Part shown: positions 35,881 to 45,567 of the stretch, piece by piece
How the letters are laid out: each line of letters starts with the position of its first letter
How positions within the stretch are numbered: the stretch's first letter is position 1
Notes under the pieces: generated by a model
The model's database searches: none
What the model saw: only the letters and a program-made list of their open reading frames with translations
What the model was told of the DNA's origin: nothing
Program-made: the position numbers and the translations under genes
From: Chryseobacterium balustinum
Lineage (GTDB): Bacteria > Bacteroidota > Bacteroidia > Flavobacteriales > Weeksellaceae
Direction of reading: 5' to 3'
Length of the DNA: 64,000 nt
Assembly (NCBI RefSeq): GCF_900168205.1
Contig: NZ_FUZE01000011.1
Coordinates: 1 to 64,000, forward strand

Positions 35881-38736
35881 ATGAAACAAACTAATTTAAA
35901 GTACTCTTGTCTTATTGCCGTTCTCTATTTTGGGATGAATGTCAATGGGCAGGTTGCTCCTAAAGACACTGTGACGAAAGAGCAGAAAATTGAGGAGGTG
36001 GTGATGATTGGATATGGTAGTCGTAAAAAAGTAGATAATACGACTTCGATTAGCTCAATCAGTGCCGAAGAAGTTACTAGAACAAAAGTTTTAAATGCTT
36101 CACAAGCTATTCAAGGAAAAGCAGCTGGGGTGCAGGTTACAGCTTCTGATGCGCCAGGTTCTACTCCTACCGTTATGATTAGAGGTTTAGGAACTGTCCT
36201 AGGGGGGAGAACTCCATTGTATGTTGTAGACGGAATGTTTACAGATAATATCAATAATATTAATTCTAATGATATCTTAACGTATGACGTCTTGAAAGAC
36301 GCTGCGGCTTTAGCTATATATGGTAATAGAGCTGCAAATGGTGTTATTATTATTACTACAAAATCGGGACGAGGAAAACTTAGTGTTTCTTACGATGGCT
36401 TAATTGGAATAAGAAATCCTCTGAAAACTATTAAAATGGCAAATGCCTCTGAGTTTGCTAATTATAATAATGCAGGTAGTAAAAGTGACTATTTAAATCC
36501 AAATCAACCCTATGATACAGATTGGTTTAAAGAGATTACAAGAACTGGAGTTTATAACCAACATAATGTTTCGATCTCTGGATCATCAGAAGCTGCAAAA
36601 TATTTTTTTAGTTTTGGGAATTATGAAGAAGAATCTATCCTAAAAGGAACTAAATATAACAGAACAACCATAAGAACAAATAATGAGTTTAGAATTGCTA
36701 AAGGTATCAGATTATCTCAGACTTTGAGTGCTACATTTACCAATGATACACCTAAATCATTTGGAGCTTTTACCAACGCCTATAAACAATCTCCATTAGT
36801 TCCTGTATATTATCCTAATGGAAAATATGGACAGCCAATTATTGATAAATCTAATGGTAATATTGGATATGAAGGTGGAAGATTTAACAATGTAGGAAAT
36901 CCGGTTATGCAGCTTGCTTATGATAATCAAGAAGGAAAAAATTTCTTATTGCAAGGAGGTTTAAAATTAGACATTGATATTGTTAAAGATTTAAAGTTTA
37001 CATCTCAATTTAGCGGAGAATATAATAATTATAAATATTATAATTTTGTAAATTCTAAATCCTTCTGGCTAGATAGTGATCCGATGAGAACTGAAAGCCA
37101 ATATTCTTCAACATCGCCATTAACCAGATTAACAAATAGAACTCAAAACTATTATAATTGGTTACTGAATAATTATTTAACGTATACTAAAAAAGTTGGA
37201 GATCACGATATCGAAATTGTAGCTGGTACAGAAGCTTCTGTGAAAAATGGTCTTGAGACTTTAATTATGAATAGGAAAGATGTTCCTGTTTCACAAGATT
37301 ATTGGAACCTTAGTGGAGTTGATTATTATGGTAGCTTATATAGTGATAATGAGACGAAAGCTCTTGAATCGATAAAAGGCAACAGAAATACAACAATTTC
37401 TTATTTTGGAAGACTTCAATACAAATTTATGAACCGTTATTTATTGAGCGGAACAATCAGAAGAGATGGATCCTCTCAATTTGCTGATGGTAATAAATGG
37501 GGAACATTTCCATCGTTTGGTGCCGGTTGGGTTGTATCTGAAGAAGACTTTATGAAAGATGGTTTCTTTAGTTTATTAAAACTTAGAGGAGGATGGGGTA
37601 AAATAGGTAATCAAAATGTACCTCTAAATTATTTACCACTTTCACTAGGGGCTACTTACAATTATGCATTTGGTAGTTCTCCTGTAAGTAATGGTGTTAC
37701 AATTAATAAAGGATATGATCCGGATTTAGGATGGGAGATTACTGAAGAATCTTCTTTAGGACTAGATTTTGGTATCTTAAATAATAGATTAACTGGTACT
37801 TTTGATGTTTACAACAGAAAAACGAAGAATCTTATTTTGGGTGTAGTGCCATATTTAGCAACAGGGATTTCTGAAGTAAATTATTCTCATATGGGAAGTG
37901 TTGTGAATAAAGGTGCTGAAGTAAGTTTTAACTGGGCTGATAAGGTGGGTGAAGACTTTTCATATTCAATTGGTGCAAATTATTCTTATAATAAAAACAA
38001 GCTTGCAAGTATTGATCTTTCTAAACCAGTTTCTCAAATTGTAGGAGGAAACCTAGGTAACGGAGTAGATACAAAACTTTTCAATGCCTCAGCTGTAGGC
38101 TATGCTTTAGGTAGTTTCTATTTATATGAAGCAGATGGTTATGATGCAAATGGTAATTTAAAATTCAAAGATTTAAATGGTAATGGAGTTACTGGAAGTG
38201 CAGATCCGGGAGATAAGCGTTTCTTTGACTCTTACATACCAAAATCTACATTAGGAGTTAATATTTCAATGTCTTATAAAGATTGGGATTTTGCTCTTAG
38301 TGGTTATGGAGCTTTTGGATTTAAAGTATATAATGGCAAGAAAGCTCAAAGAAATGGTGGTGAAAATGTTGAGGCTTCTGTAGCTAATGATTTTTGGACA
38401 CCAACAAATACAAATGCAGCAAATCCTGTTAACCCAGCTAATATTCCGATTGCATCAACATTCTATTTAGAAGATGGAGATTATTTCAGAATCAATAATA
38501 TTTCGGTAGGGTATACATTTAAGAATGTTACTGACTACATGAAATCCATTAAGCTTTACGTAAGTGCTATTAATCCTTTTGTATTTCAAAAATATTCAGG
38601 GTATTCTTCAGAATTGTCAGGATATAATCCTGCTGATACAACGGCAGAAGGTGATCCGTACAAACGTGCAGGGATAGAATTAGATGCTTATCCTACATTG
38701 AGATCTTTTGTATTTGGTGTTAACCTAAATTTTTAA
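35881..38736 (+). CDS. SusC/RagA-type TonB-dependent outer-membrane transporter
   Basis: A 951-residue outer-membrane protein with a signal peptide (cleavage near NVNGQ, residue 24). The TonB-box-like EEVVMIGYG, plug domain (AIQGKAAGVQV, VMIRGLGT, PLYVVDGMF, YGNRAANGVIIITTK) and a 22-strand barrel ending in FGVNLNF are clear. It lacks the N-terminal carboxypeptidase-regulatory-like domain seen in many SusC proteins and is accordingly short. It would import glycan oligomers together with the SusD lid protein encoded 3 nt downstream. The linked GH144-like and GH3 enzymes point to a beta-glucan as cargo (inference). Confidence 0.93.
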   Translation: MKQTNLKYSCLIAVLYFGMNVNGQVAPKDTVTKEQKIEEVVMIGYGSRKKVDNTTSISSISAEEVTRTKVLNASQAIQGKAAGVQVTASDAPGSTPTVMIRGLGTVLGGRTPLYVVDGMFTDNINNINSNDILTYDVLKDAAALAIYGNRAANGVIIITTKSGRGKLSVSYDGLIGIRNPLKTIKMANASEFANYNNAGSKSDYLNPNQPYDTDWFKEITRTGVYNQHNVSISGSSEAAKYFFSFGNYEEESILKGTKYNRTTIRTNNEFRIAKGIRLSQTLSATFTNDTPKSFGAFTNAYKQSPLVPVYYPNGKYGQPIIDKSNGNIGYEGGRFNNVGNPVMQLAYDNQEGKNFLLQGGLKLDIDIVKDLKFTSQFSGEYNNYKYYNFVNSKSFWLDSDPMRTESQYSSTSPLTRLTNRTQNYYNWLLNNYLTYTKKVGDHDIEIVAGTEASVKNGLETLIMNRKDVPVSQDYWNLSGVDYYGSLYSDNETKALESIKGNRNTTISYFGRLQYKFMNRYLLSGTIRRDGSSQFADGNKWGTFPSFGAGWVVSEEDFMKDGFFSLLKLRGGWGKIGNQNVPLNYLPLSLGATYNYAFGSSPVSNGVTINKGYDPDLGWEITEESSLGLDFGILNNRLTGTFDVYNRKTKNLILGVVPYLATGISEVNYSHMGSVVNKGAEVSFNWADKVGEDFSYSIGANYSYNKNKLASIDLSKPVSQIVGGNLGNGVDTKLFNASAVGYALGSFYLYEADGYDANGNLKFKDLNGNGVTGSADPGDKRFFDSYIPKSTLGVNISMSYKDWDFALSGYGAFGFKVYNGKKAQRNGGENVEASVANDFWTPTNTNAANPVNPANIPIASTFYLEDGDYFRINNISVGYTFKNVTDYMKSIKLYVSAINPFVFQKYSGYSSELSGYNPADTTAEGDPYKRAGIELDAYPTLRSFVFGVNLNF

Positions 38737-38739
38737 AAA

Positions 38740-40191
38740 ATGAATAAGAAATATATTATAGCAGCCGCTTTTTTAATTTTAGGAGCTGTTAATCAAAGTT
38801 GTAGTGAGGATTTTATTGATGTATCACCTACAGAATCTATTCCAGAATCTGCTCTTGGTGAAATATATAATAATAACGAAGGAGCAAATAGTTTAGTAAC
38901 AGCTATTTATGCTAAATTCTTAGACTGGAATATGAGTACTTTTGCTTGGATTGGGGTAACATCTATTGTTTCAGATGATGCAGATAAAGGTTCTAGTGCA
39001 AGTGATTCTGGTTCAGATAAAGATATTTTAGACGCTTTGAGCTTTACTGCATCAACTCCATCATTCAAAGAGTTATTCGCTTCCAATTACCAAGGGATTA
39101 ATAGATGTAATCAAGCATTAAAATATCTTCCTCAATTAGATAAAGCTGATCCACAACTACGTGAAAGATTAGCTGGTGAAGCTAAATTTTTAAGAGCATT
39201 TATGTACTTTACTTTAGTGAAATCTTTTGGAGGAGTTCCTTTGGTAGATCATGTTCCGATAACAGGTGTTGAAGCTGATAAATTAATGACGCTTACAAGA
39301 AAAAGTAAAGAAGAAATTTATGCATTTATAGAAAAAGATCTTAAAGAAGCTGCACAAGTTTTACCAACAGGGACTGGAGGGCAAAGAGCAACAAAAGGAG
39401 CTGCTCATGCACTTTTAGCTAAGGTTTATTTATACCAGAAAAAATGGCAATTAGCTGTAGATGAGAGTAATTTAGTTACAGGTTATTCCCTTACTCCAAG
39501 TTTTCAGGAGATTTATAAAGTTTCAGGAGAAAATAATGCTGAATCAATCTTCGAAATTAATGGTAGTGGAGGAACAGCAGGAAGAGCAATTCAACAATAC
39601 AGTCAAGTGCAAGGAGCAAGAGGTACTACAGGTTGGGGATGGGGATTTGCAACTCCTACTCAAGGTCTATATGATGCTTACTCTATAACAGATACAAGAA
39701 GAGATGCTACAATTATTCATAGAGATATGACTTTATATGATGGATATTATGTAGGTCCAAATACAGATAATAAATTTTATAATTATAAAGCTTATTCTTC
39801 AAACTACAGAGATCAGGCTTCTACAGATGTCAATATTCGTTATCTTAGATATGCTGAGATTCTCCTAATAAGAGCCGAAGCTATGAACGAATTAGGGCAG
39901 ACGTCTGCGGCTATTCCTTTCTTAAACCAAGTAAGAAATAGAGCTAATATAGGAGATACTCCTGCTACTTCTCAAACTGATATAAGATTAGATATCTGGA
40001 AGCAAAGAAGATTAGAATTCGCTTTTGAACATGACAGATGGTTTGATTTAGTAAGAACAGGTCAAGCTGTAGCAGCTATGGCAGCTGACGGTGGAAAAGT
40101 ATTTAAAGTTGGTAAGCATGAGTTGTTCCCACTTCCACAAGATTTTATTATGGAAGCTGGTGGATTATCAGCTCAAAACCCTGGTTATTAA
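38740..40191 (+). CDS. SusD/RagB-type glycan-binding lipoprotein
   Basis: A 483-residue surface lipoprotein: lipobox ends at Cys21 (VNQSC). The body is the helical SusD fold with TPR-like repeats (AKFLRAFMYFTLVKSFGGVPLV, AHALLAKVYLYQKKW) and the family C-terminus RRLEFAFEHDRWFDLVRTG…LFPLPQ. It caps the SusC barrel and captures oligosaccharides. Placed 3 nt after susC, and a strong stem-loop follows it, likely lowering read-through into the enzyme genes. Confidence 0.93.
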   Translation: MNKKYIIAAAFLILGAVNQSCSEDFIDVSPTESIPESALGEIYNNNEGANSLVTAIYAKFLDWNMSTFAWIGVTSIVSDDADKGSSASDSGSDKDILDALSFTASTPSFKELFASNYQGINRCNQALKYLPQLDKADPQLRERLAGEAKFLRAFMYFTLVKSFGGVPLVDHVPITGVEADKLMTLTRKSKEEIYAFIEKDLKEAAQVLPTGTGGQRATKGAAHALLAKVYLYQKKWQLAVDESNLVTGYSLTPSFQEIYKVSGENNAESIFEINGSGGTAGRAIQQYSQVQGARGTTGWGWGFATPTQGLYDAYSITDTRRDATIIHRDMTLYDGYYVGPNTDNKFYNYKAYSSNYRDQASTDVNIRYLRYAEILLIRAEAMNELGQTSAAIPFLNQVRNRANIGDTPATSQTDIRLDIWKQRRLEFAFEHDRWFDLVRTGQAVAAMAADGGKVFKVGKHELFPLPQDFIMEAGGLSAQNPGY

Positions 40192-40206
40192 TAATCAAAA
40201 TATATG

Positions 40207-40236
40207 AGAGGAGAATGAAAGTTCTCCTCTTCTTTT
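40207..40236 (+). terminator. stem-loop after susD
   Basis: AGAGGAGAA (40207-40215) and TTCTCCTCT (40222-40230) form a perfect 9-bp stem followed by TCTTTT. It probably attenuates transcription between the transporter pair and the enzymes. Confidence 0.75.
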
Positions 40237-40262
40237 AGTATCTAAGTCTAAAAAATGATATA

Positions 40263-41651
40263 ATGAAAAGGATAATACTCTCAATCGCAGCGACATCATT
40301 ACTTATTGTCTCTTGCAAAAACTCTCAAGTTTCAAAACAAGAATCTACTCAAAAATCAGTTGTAAAATCTAATATTACAGATGAGCAATTGATGAATAAA
40401 GTTCAAAAAGATGCCTTGAAATATTTCTGGGATTATGCGGAACCCAATTCTATGTTGGGCAGAGAACGTTATCACGAAGACAATATCTATCCGGATAACG
40501 ACAAACATGTTATTACTACTGGAGGTTCAGGTTTTGGTTTAGCAACTATTTTAGTGGGTGTTGAGAGAGGTTTTATTTCAAGAAAAGATGCGGTGAAAAG
40601 GTTGACAACCGCAATGGACTTTCTTGCAAAAGCAGATCGTCATAAAGGAGCTTGGTCACACTGGATTAACGGAGAAACAGGAAAAACCGTTCCTTTCGGA
40701 AAAAAAGATAATGGTGGAGATTTAGTAGAAACCGCATTTCTTACCACAGGAATTATTCAGGTGAGAGAATATTTCAAAAACGGAAACGCTGAAGAAAAAG
40801 CGCTTGCCAAAAAATGTGATGAGCTTTGGAAAGGTATTCAGTGGAACTGGTACACCAAAGGCGGTGAAAAAGTACTGTATTGGCATTGGTCACCAGAATA
40901 TCAGTGGGAAATGAATTTTCCTTTAGAAGGATATAATGAGTGTTTAATTACCTACATTTTAGCAGCCTCATCGCCAACATATTCTATTGATGCCGAAACA
41001 TATGAGAAAGGTTGGACGAGAAACGGAACTTACCTTTCAGACAAAGAAAAATACGGTCTTCCGATGTATGTAAAGCACAACGGAGCCGAAGAATATGGTG
41101 GGCCATTATTTTGGGCACAATATTCTTACATCGGTTTAGATCCTACCAATTTATCAGATAAATTAATTAAAAACTATTTCGATTTAAATAAAAATCAGGT
41201 ACTTATTGATTACAAATACTGTGTCGAAAATCCAAAACAATGGAAAGGTTACGGACCAAATTATTGGGGATTAACGGCTGGTTATTCAAGAAACAAAGAC
41301 GGAAGTGTTGGTTACGATGCCCACTTCCCGCAAAACGATCATGGAGTAATCACTCCAACAGCGGCTTTGAGCAGTTTCCCTTACTCACCGAAAGAATCTA
41401 TGGACTTTTTGAGATTTATTTATACTCAAAAACCTGAATTCATCGGTTCTGCAGGACCTTACGATGCTACTTCAATTCATTATAACAATTGGACGACGCC
41501 AAGGTATTTAGCCATCGATCAGGGAACTATCGCTCCGATGATTGAAAATTACAGAACAGGATTTTTGTGGAAATTATTCATGAATGCTCCTGAAATTCAA
41601 AAAGGATTAAAAAAATTAGATTTTAAATCAGAAAAATACAATATTAAATAG
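40263..41651 (+). CDS. glycoamylase-domain lipoprotein (GH144-like, candidate beta-1,2-glucanase)
   Basis: A 462-residue lipoprotein with lipobox Cys18 (LLIVSC). The body is the (alpha/alpha)6 toroid of the Pfam glycoamylase family: YFWDYAEPNSMLGRER, VITTGGSGFGLATILVGVERGF, GDLVETAFLTTGII, WHWSPEYQWEMNFPLEGYNECLITYILAASSPTY and VITPTAALSSFPYSP. This family includes GH144 endo-beta-1,2-glucanases of Bacteroidota. Assignment to beta-1,2-glucan is inferred from the family and the GH3 gene nearby, not proved. It probably sits in the outer membrane facing the periplasm or outside and cuts the glycan taken in by SusC/SusD. Confidence 0.85.
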   Translation: MKRIILSIAATSLLIVSCKNSQVSKQESTQKSVVKSNITDEQLMNKVQKDALKYFWDYAEPNSMLGRERYHEDNIYPDNDKHVITTGGSGFGLATILVGVERGFISRKDAVKRLTTAMDFLAKADRHKGAWSHWINGETGKTVPFGKKDNGGDLVETAFLTTGIIQVREYFKNGNAEEKALAKKCDELWKGIQWNWYTKGGEKVLYWHWSPEYQWEMNFPLEGYNECLITYILAASSPTYSIDAETYEKGWTRNGTYLSDKEKYGLPMYVKHNGAEEYGGPLFWAQYSYIGLDPTNLSDKLIKNYFDLNKNQVLIDYKYCVENPKQWKGYGPNYWGLTAGYSRNKDGSVGYDAHFPQNDHGVITPTAALSSFPYSPKESMDFLRFIYTQKPEFIGSAGPYDATSIHYNNWTTPRYLAIDQGTIAPMIENYRTGFLWKLFMNAPEIQKGLKKLDFKSEKYNIK

Positions 41652-41659
41652 TTTTTAGG

Positions 41660-41755
41660 AGCTATTTCCCGCTATCCGCTTTATCTTTTGTGTTTGTTAC
41701 GACCTCCGCTTCGCTCCGGTCGCAAAACAAAAGGGTGTCGCTCCTATCGGGGCTA
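41660..41755 (+). repeat. interspersed repeat family A, copy 1
   Basis: Starts AGCTATTTCCCGCTATCC and ends TCCTATCGGGGCTA, the same ends as copies at 45568-45660 and (inverted) 50414-50497, with a divergent centre containing TCCGCTTCGCTCCGG. Confidence 0.7.
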
Positions 41756-41790
41756 AAAGATGCAGTAAGAATAGAATATTTATCAATAGA

Positions 41791-41845
41791 AATGGGCTTT
41801 AGCCCGTTTAACCAAAAATAAAATCAAACGGCTATAGCCAAAACC
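41791..41845. repeat. palindromic repeat (GGGCTTTAGCCC type)
   Basis: AATGGGCTTTAGCCCGTTT, then an AT spacer and CAAACGGCTATAGCC. Each half is a small palindrome and the halves can pair with each other. It ends just before the ATG of the esterase-like gene at 41855. Confidence 0.55.
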
Positions 41846-41854
41846 TAAAGAAAT

Positions 41855-42562
41855 ATGAATTTAAAACTAAAATATTTACCCCTTTTGCTTTTGCCATTTT
41901 CTTTAAGCTTACATGCTCAGGAAATCAAAGCAGAACTGAATAAAGAAGTTAAAAGAGTAGAAAAAATCTCATATATTTTAGATTATCCTCAAAAAGCAAA
42001 AGGAAATGTTCCTTTGATTGTATTTCTTCATGGTTCAGGAGAAAGAGGTAATAATCTGGAATTGGTAAAAGCGCACAGTCCTTTTACTTACAAAAATCTG
42101 ATTAAAGAACCTGTGGCAATTTTAGCGCCTCAATGTCCTGAAAATACGTGGTGGGATACGGTAAGCGTTTATAATTTAATTAAAGAAATTCAGAGTAAAT
42201 ATAAAATTGATGCTTCCAGAATTTACCTTACAGGGCTTTCTATGGGAGGTTGGGGAACACTGAAACTCGCAATGGAGCATCCCGAAATGTTTGCTTCCGT
42301 AGTTTCTGTTTGTGCACCGACTGATCGTGTGATGTATGCGAATATTCATCAGTACAAAAATTTAAACATGAAGATCTATCATGGCGGAATGGATGATGTC
42401 GTGTTGCCGGAAAATGCATTCAACTTTTACCAACAACTTCATCCGGTTAATCCATCTGCAGAATTGACGATCTTCCCAAATGATAACCATAATTCATGGG
42501 ATTCTACTTATTCAAATCCAGCATTGTATGAATGGATGTTGTCTAAGAGAAAAGAAAAATAA
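41855..42562 (+). CDS. secreted alpha/beta-hydrolase (esterase/polyester-depolymerase-like)
   Basis: A 235-residue exported protein (signal peptide to SLHAQ, residue 22). It has the alpha/beta-hydrolase triad: nucleophile in GLSMGG (Ser near 130), Asp in HGGMDDVVLP (near 180) and His in NDNHNSWD (near 213); the oxyanion region is VFLHGSGERG. Such short prolyl-oligopeptidase-like esterases are common in polysaccharide loci of Bacteroidota and may remove acyl groups from the glycan. Substrate unknown. It lies between the glycoamylase-fold and GH3 genes on the same strand. Confidence 0.8.
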   Translation: MNLKLKYLPLLLLPFSLSLHAQEIKAELNKEVKRVEKISYILDYPQKAKGNVPLIVFLHGSGERGNNLELVKAHSPFTYKNLIKEPVAILAPQCPENTWWDTVSVYNLIKEIQSKYKIDASRIYLTGLSMGGWGTLKLAMEHPEMFASVVSVCAPTDRVMYANIHQYKNLNMKIYHGGMDDVVLPENAFNFYQQLHPVNPSAELTIFPNDNHNSWDSTYSNPALYEWMLSKRKEK

Positions 42563-42705
42563 TTGAATTAAATAATAAAAATCTTTGAAAAATTAACTAT
42601 TTAGTTTTTCTTTGCTTTAAATAGAATCATTGATAAAAAATATAATTTAAGAAATAAGATATATGAAATCGAAGATTCACGAATTCCTTAAAAAAATGAA
42701 GTAGT

Positions 42706-45036
42706 ATGAGTAAAAATTTAATTGTAATTGCGACTTTAGCATTAGCTCCTATGTTTTCGGCGCAGGAAATGGTTACAAAGCCGGTTCAGTCTTATCAGAC
42801 CGTACAATATCAATCAAAGAAAAAGGCTTTTGTTGATGCTCTTTTAGCTAAAATGACCTTAGATGAAAAAATCGGACAGCTTAATTTACCGAGTTCAGGT
42901 GATTTTACAACTGGTTTGGCTAAAAGTTCAGACATCGGAAAGAAAGTTGAGCAAGGATTAGTCGGTGGATTGTTCAATATAAAAGGTGCTGAAAAAATTA
43001 AAGCGGTACAAAAAGTTGCCGTTGAAAATAGCCGTCTGAAAATTCCACTAATTTTCGGGATGGACGTCATTCACGGTTACGAAACTACTTTCCCGATTCC
43101 ATTAGGTTTAGCGGCTTCATGGGATATGAATTTGGTACAGCAATCAGCAAGAGTTGCAGCAAAAGAAGCAGCAGCAGACGGAATCAACTGGACGTTCTCG
43201 CCAATGGTTGATATTTCCCGTGAACCAAGATGGGGAAGAGTTTCTGAAGGTTCTGGTGAAGACCCGTATTTAGGAAGTGAAATTTCTAAAAATATGGTGT
43301 ACGGTTACCAAGGAAAAGATTTGGCAAACGGAACCAATATTTTGGCTTGTGTAAAACATTTTGCGTTATACGGAGCTGGTGAAGCAGGTAGAGATTACAA
43401 CACGGTTGATATGAGCCACGTAAGAATGTTCAACGAATATTTTCCACCTTACAAAGCAGCTGTTGATGCTGGAGTAGCTTCTGTAATGGCTTCTTTTAAT
43501 GAAGTTGACGGAGTTCCCGCAACAGGAAGCAGATGGTTACAAACTGAGGTTTTAAGAAATCAGTGGAAATTCAAAGGTTTTGTAGTGACCGATTATACCG
43601 GAATCAACGAAATGGTAGACCACGGAATGGGAGATCTTCAACAGGTTTCTGCCTTAGCTTTAAAAGCCGGAGTTGACATGGATATGGTAGGTGAAGGTTT
43701 TTTAACAACATTAAAAAAATCTTTAGCTGAAGGAAAAGTAACGCAGGCTGAAATTGATATGGCTGCAAGAAGAGTTTTAGAATCTAAATATGATTTAGGT
43801 TTATTCGACAATCCTTACAAACATGGTGATGCAAAACTAGCTGCAAAAGAAGTTTACAGTTTAGAAAACCGTAATATCGCAAGAAGTGCAGCAGCTCAGT
43901 CGATGGTTTTAATGAAAAATGAAAACCAGGTTCTACCTTTGAAAAAATCAGGAACTGTTGCAGTAATCGGTCCATTGGTCAACAACTCAATGAATATGGC
44001 TGGAACTTGGAGTGTGGCTACAAAGCATGCTGTTTCTGTTAACTTAATGCAGGGTCTTCAGGCTAATTACGGAAAAGATGTTAAATTTCTTTCTGCAAAA
44101 GGCGCCAACATTGATTACGATGCTAAATTAGAAGAAATTTATGCAGCTCACGGTAAGAAAACCGACAGAGACAACCGTTCAAAAGAAGCATTATTAAAAG
44201 AAGCGGTTGATATTGCCAACAAAGCTGACGTTATTGTTTTAGCAATCGGGGAATCTGCAGAAATGAGCGGAGAATCTTCTTCAAGAACTGAAATTACAAT
44301 TCCTCAGTCTCAGGTTGATTTGTTGAATGAATTGAAAAAAACAGGGAAACCAATCGCAATGGTACTTTTCACAGGTCGTCCTTTGGCGTTAACCAATGTG
44401 AAAGATGCTCCTGATGCTATTTTGAATGCGTGGTTCGCAGGTTCAGAAGCTGGAAATGCAATTGCTGATGTACTTTTCGGTAAGGTAAACCCTTCTGGAA
44501 AATTGCCGATGACGTTCCCGAGAAGTCTTGGTCAGGTTCCGATTTATTATAATGCTAAAAATACAGGTCGACCATTAAGTCAGGAATTAACTGATAAATG
44601 TGAATACCAAAGATTCCGTTCTAATTATATGGATGAGTGTAATACACCTCTGTACCCGTTTGGTTATGGATTGAGCTATTCTAAATTCAATTATTCCGAT
44701 ATAACGGTTTCTAACGCTAATCCAAAAGGAAATCAATCAATCCAAGCTTCGGTTACTGTGACAAATTCAGGAAACTATGATGGAGCAGAAGTGGTGCAGT
44801 TATACATCAGAGATATGGTGGGAACGATTACAAGACCAGTAAAAGAATTAAAAGGATTCCAAAAAGTAATGTTGAAAAAAGGAGAATCTAAAAAGATTAC
44901 TTTCGACATCACTCCAGAAAGTCTGAAATTCTACAACGGAGATTTAAAATATGACTGGGAAGCCGGAGAATTCGATATCATGATTGGTACAAATTCTGAA
45001 GAGGTGAAACATTCAAAAATCAACTGGACGAAATAA
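42706..45036 (+). CDS. bglX: glycoside hydrolase family 3 beta-glucosidase (BglX-like)
   Basis: A 776-residue periplasmic enzyme (signal peptide to MFSAQ, residue 20). Domain order: GH3 TIM-barrel (KMTLDEKIGQLN, GMDVIHGYETTFPIPLG, SPMVDISREPRWGR, nucleophile Asp296 in VVTDYTG), the alpha/beta sandwich with acid/base Glu523 in SGESSSRTE, and the C-terminal FN3-like domain (SVTVTNSGNYDGAEVVQLYIRD). It releases glucose from the non-reducing end of beta-gluco-oligosaccharides. With the upstream glycoamylase-fold gene it could act on beta-1,2-glucan products (sophorose type), as known for a Bacteroides GH3, but linkage preference is not readable from sequence alone. Ends at a strong terminator. 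Confidence 0.92.
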   Translation: MSKNLIVIATLALAPMFSAQEMVTKPVQSYQTVQYQSKKKAFVDALLAKMTLDEKIGQLNLPSSGDFTTGLAKSSDIGKKVEQGLVGGLFNIKGAEKIKAVQKVAVENSRLKIPLIFGMDVIHGYETTFPIPLGLAASWDMNLVQQSARVAAKEAAADGINWTFSPMVDISREPRWGRVSEGSGEDPYLGSEISKNMVYGYQGKDLANGTNILACVKHFALYGAGEAGRDYNTVDMSHVRMFNEYFPPYKAAVDAGVASVMASFNEVDGVPATGSRWLQTEVLRNQWKFKGFVVTDYTGINEMVDHGMGDLQQVSALALKAGVDMDMVGEGFLTTLKKSLAEGKVTQAEIDMAARRVLESKYDLGLFDNPYKHGDAKLAAKEVYSLENRNIARSAAAQSMVLMKNENQVLPLKKSGTVAVIGPLVNNSMNMAGTWSVATKHAVSVNLMQGLQANYGKDVKFLSAKGANIDYDAKLEEIYAAHGKKTDRDNRSKEALLKEAVDIANKADVIVLAIGESAEMSGESSSRTEITIPQSQVDLLNELKKTGKPIAMVLFTGRPLALTNVKDAPDAILNAWFAGSEAGNAIADVLFGKVNPSGKLPMTFPRSLGQVPIYYNAKNTGRPLSQELTDKCEYQRFRSNYMDECNTPLYPFGYGLSYSKFNYSDITVSNANPKGNQSIQASVTVTNSGNYDGAEVVQLYIRDMVGTITRPVKELKGFQKVMLKKGESKKITFDITPESLKFYNGDLKYDWEAGEFDIMIGTNSEEVKHSKINWTK

Positions 45037-45043
45037 TTTGTAT

Positions 45044-45072
45044 AAGCCGCTCAAAAAGAGCGGCTTTTTTTA
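45044..45072 (+). terminator. strong terminator after bglX
   Basis: AAGCCGCTC (45044-45052) and GAGCGGCTT (45058-45066), loop of 5 A, then a T-run. Confidence 0.9.
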
Positions 45073-45098
45073 TATCTTAGAAGTACAAATTATTAAAT

Positions 45099-45509
45099 AT
45101 GAAAAAAACAATTTTATTCAGTGCAATGTTCCTTGGTTCATTAGTTTTTGCTCAAAAAGCCCCGATTGTAGGAGGCGACAGAGACGTTCACGGTTGTATG
45201 CCTTCTGCAGGTTATACTTATTCTCAACTCAGAAATAATTGCGTAAAAGTTTTTAATCAGAAAATAAAACTGAAAGAGGTAAATCCAGAAGGAAGTTCCA
45301 CATCAATGACGGCAGTTATTTTCAGTAAAAATATGAAGAAAGCCGAGATTTTTATTCCACATCAAAGTGCAAAAAGTATTATTCTTGAAAGAGAAGGAAA
45401 TGGCAAGATCTGGAAAAGCGGAAGTTACATCAAAGAAAGCTATGTTTTAGTTCCGTACAAGAAAAAAGGATATCAAATTAAAAAAGATGATGTAGTAATT
45501 TATCAATAA
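45099..45509 (+). CDS. small secreted protein with GGDRDxHGC motif
   Basis: A 136-residue protein with a signal peptide (SLVFAQ, residue 19). Mature N-terminus KAPIVGGDRDVHGCMPSAGYTYSQLRNNC carries two Cys and a motif (GGDRDxHGCxxSAGY) seen at the start of several small exported proteins of proteobacteria and flavobacteria. The rest (VFNQKIKLKEVNPEGSS…, KAEIFIPHQSAKSIILER) is beta-rich. It could be an inhibitor- or lysozyme-inhibitor-like fold, but that is not established. It is a single-gene unit with a hairpin terminator. Confidence 0.7.
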   Translation: MKKTILFSAMFLGSLVFAQKAPIVGGDRDVHGCMPSAGYTYSQLRNNCVKVFNQKIKLKEVNPEGSSTSMTAVIFSKNMKKAEIFIPHQSAKSIILEREGNGKIWKSGSYIKESYVLVPYKKKGYQIKKDDVVIYQ

Positions 45510-45513
45510 AACA

Positions 45514-45546
45514 AAAAGCAGGAAGCCAAAATGGTTTCCTGCTTTT
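45514..45546 (+). terminator. terminator of the small secreted-protein gene
   Basis: AAAAGCAGGAAGCCA (45514-45528) pairs with TGGTTTCCTGCTTTT (45532-45546) with one G-U pair and 3-nt loop. Confidence 0.8.
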
Positions 45547-45567
45547 ATATTTATCTTTAAAATTTGT

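Noticed and set aside
45038..45238. 66-codon plus-strand ORF overlapping the small secreted-protein gene
   Set aside because: Starts inside the bglX terminator and runs out of frame through a gene with a proper signal peptide.
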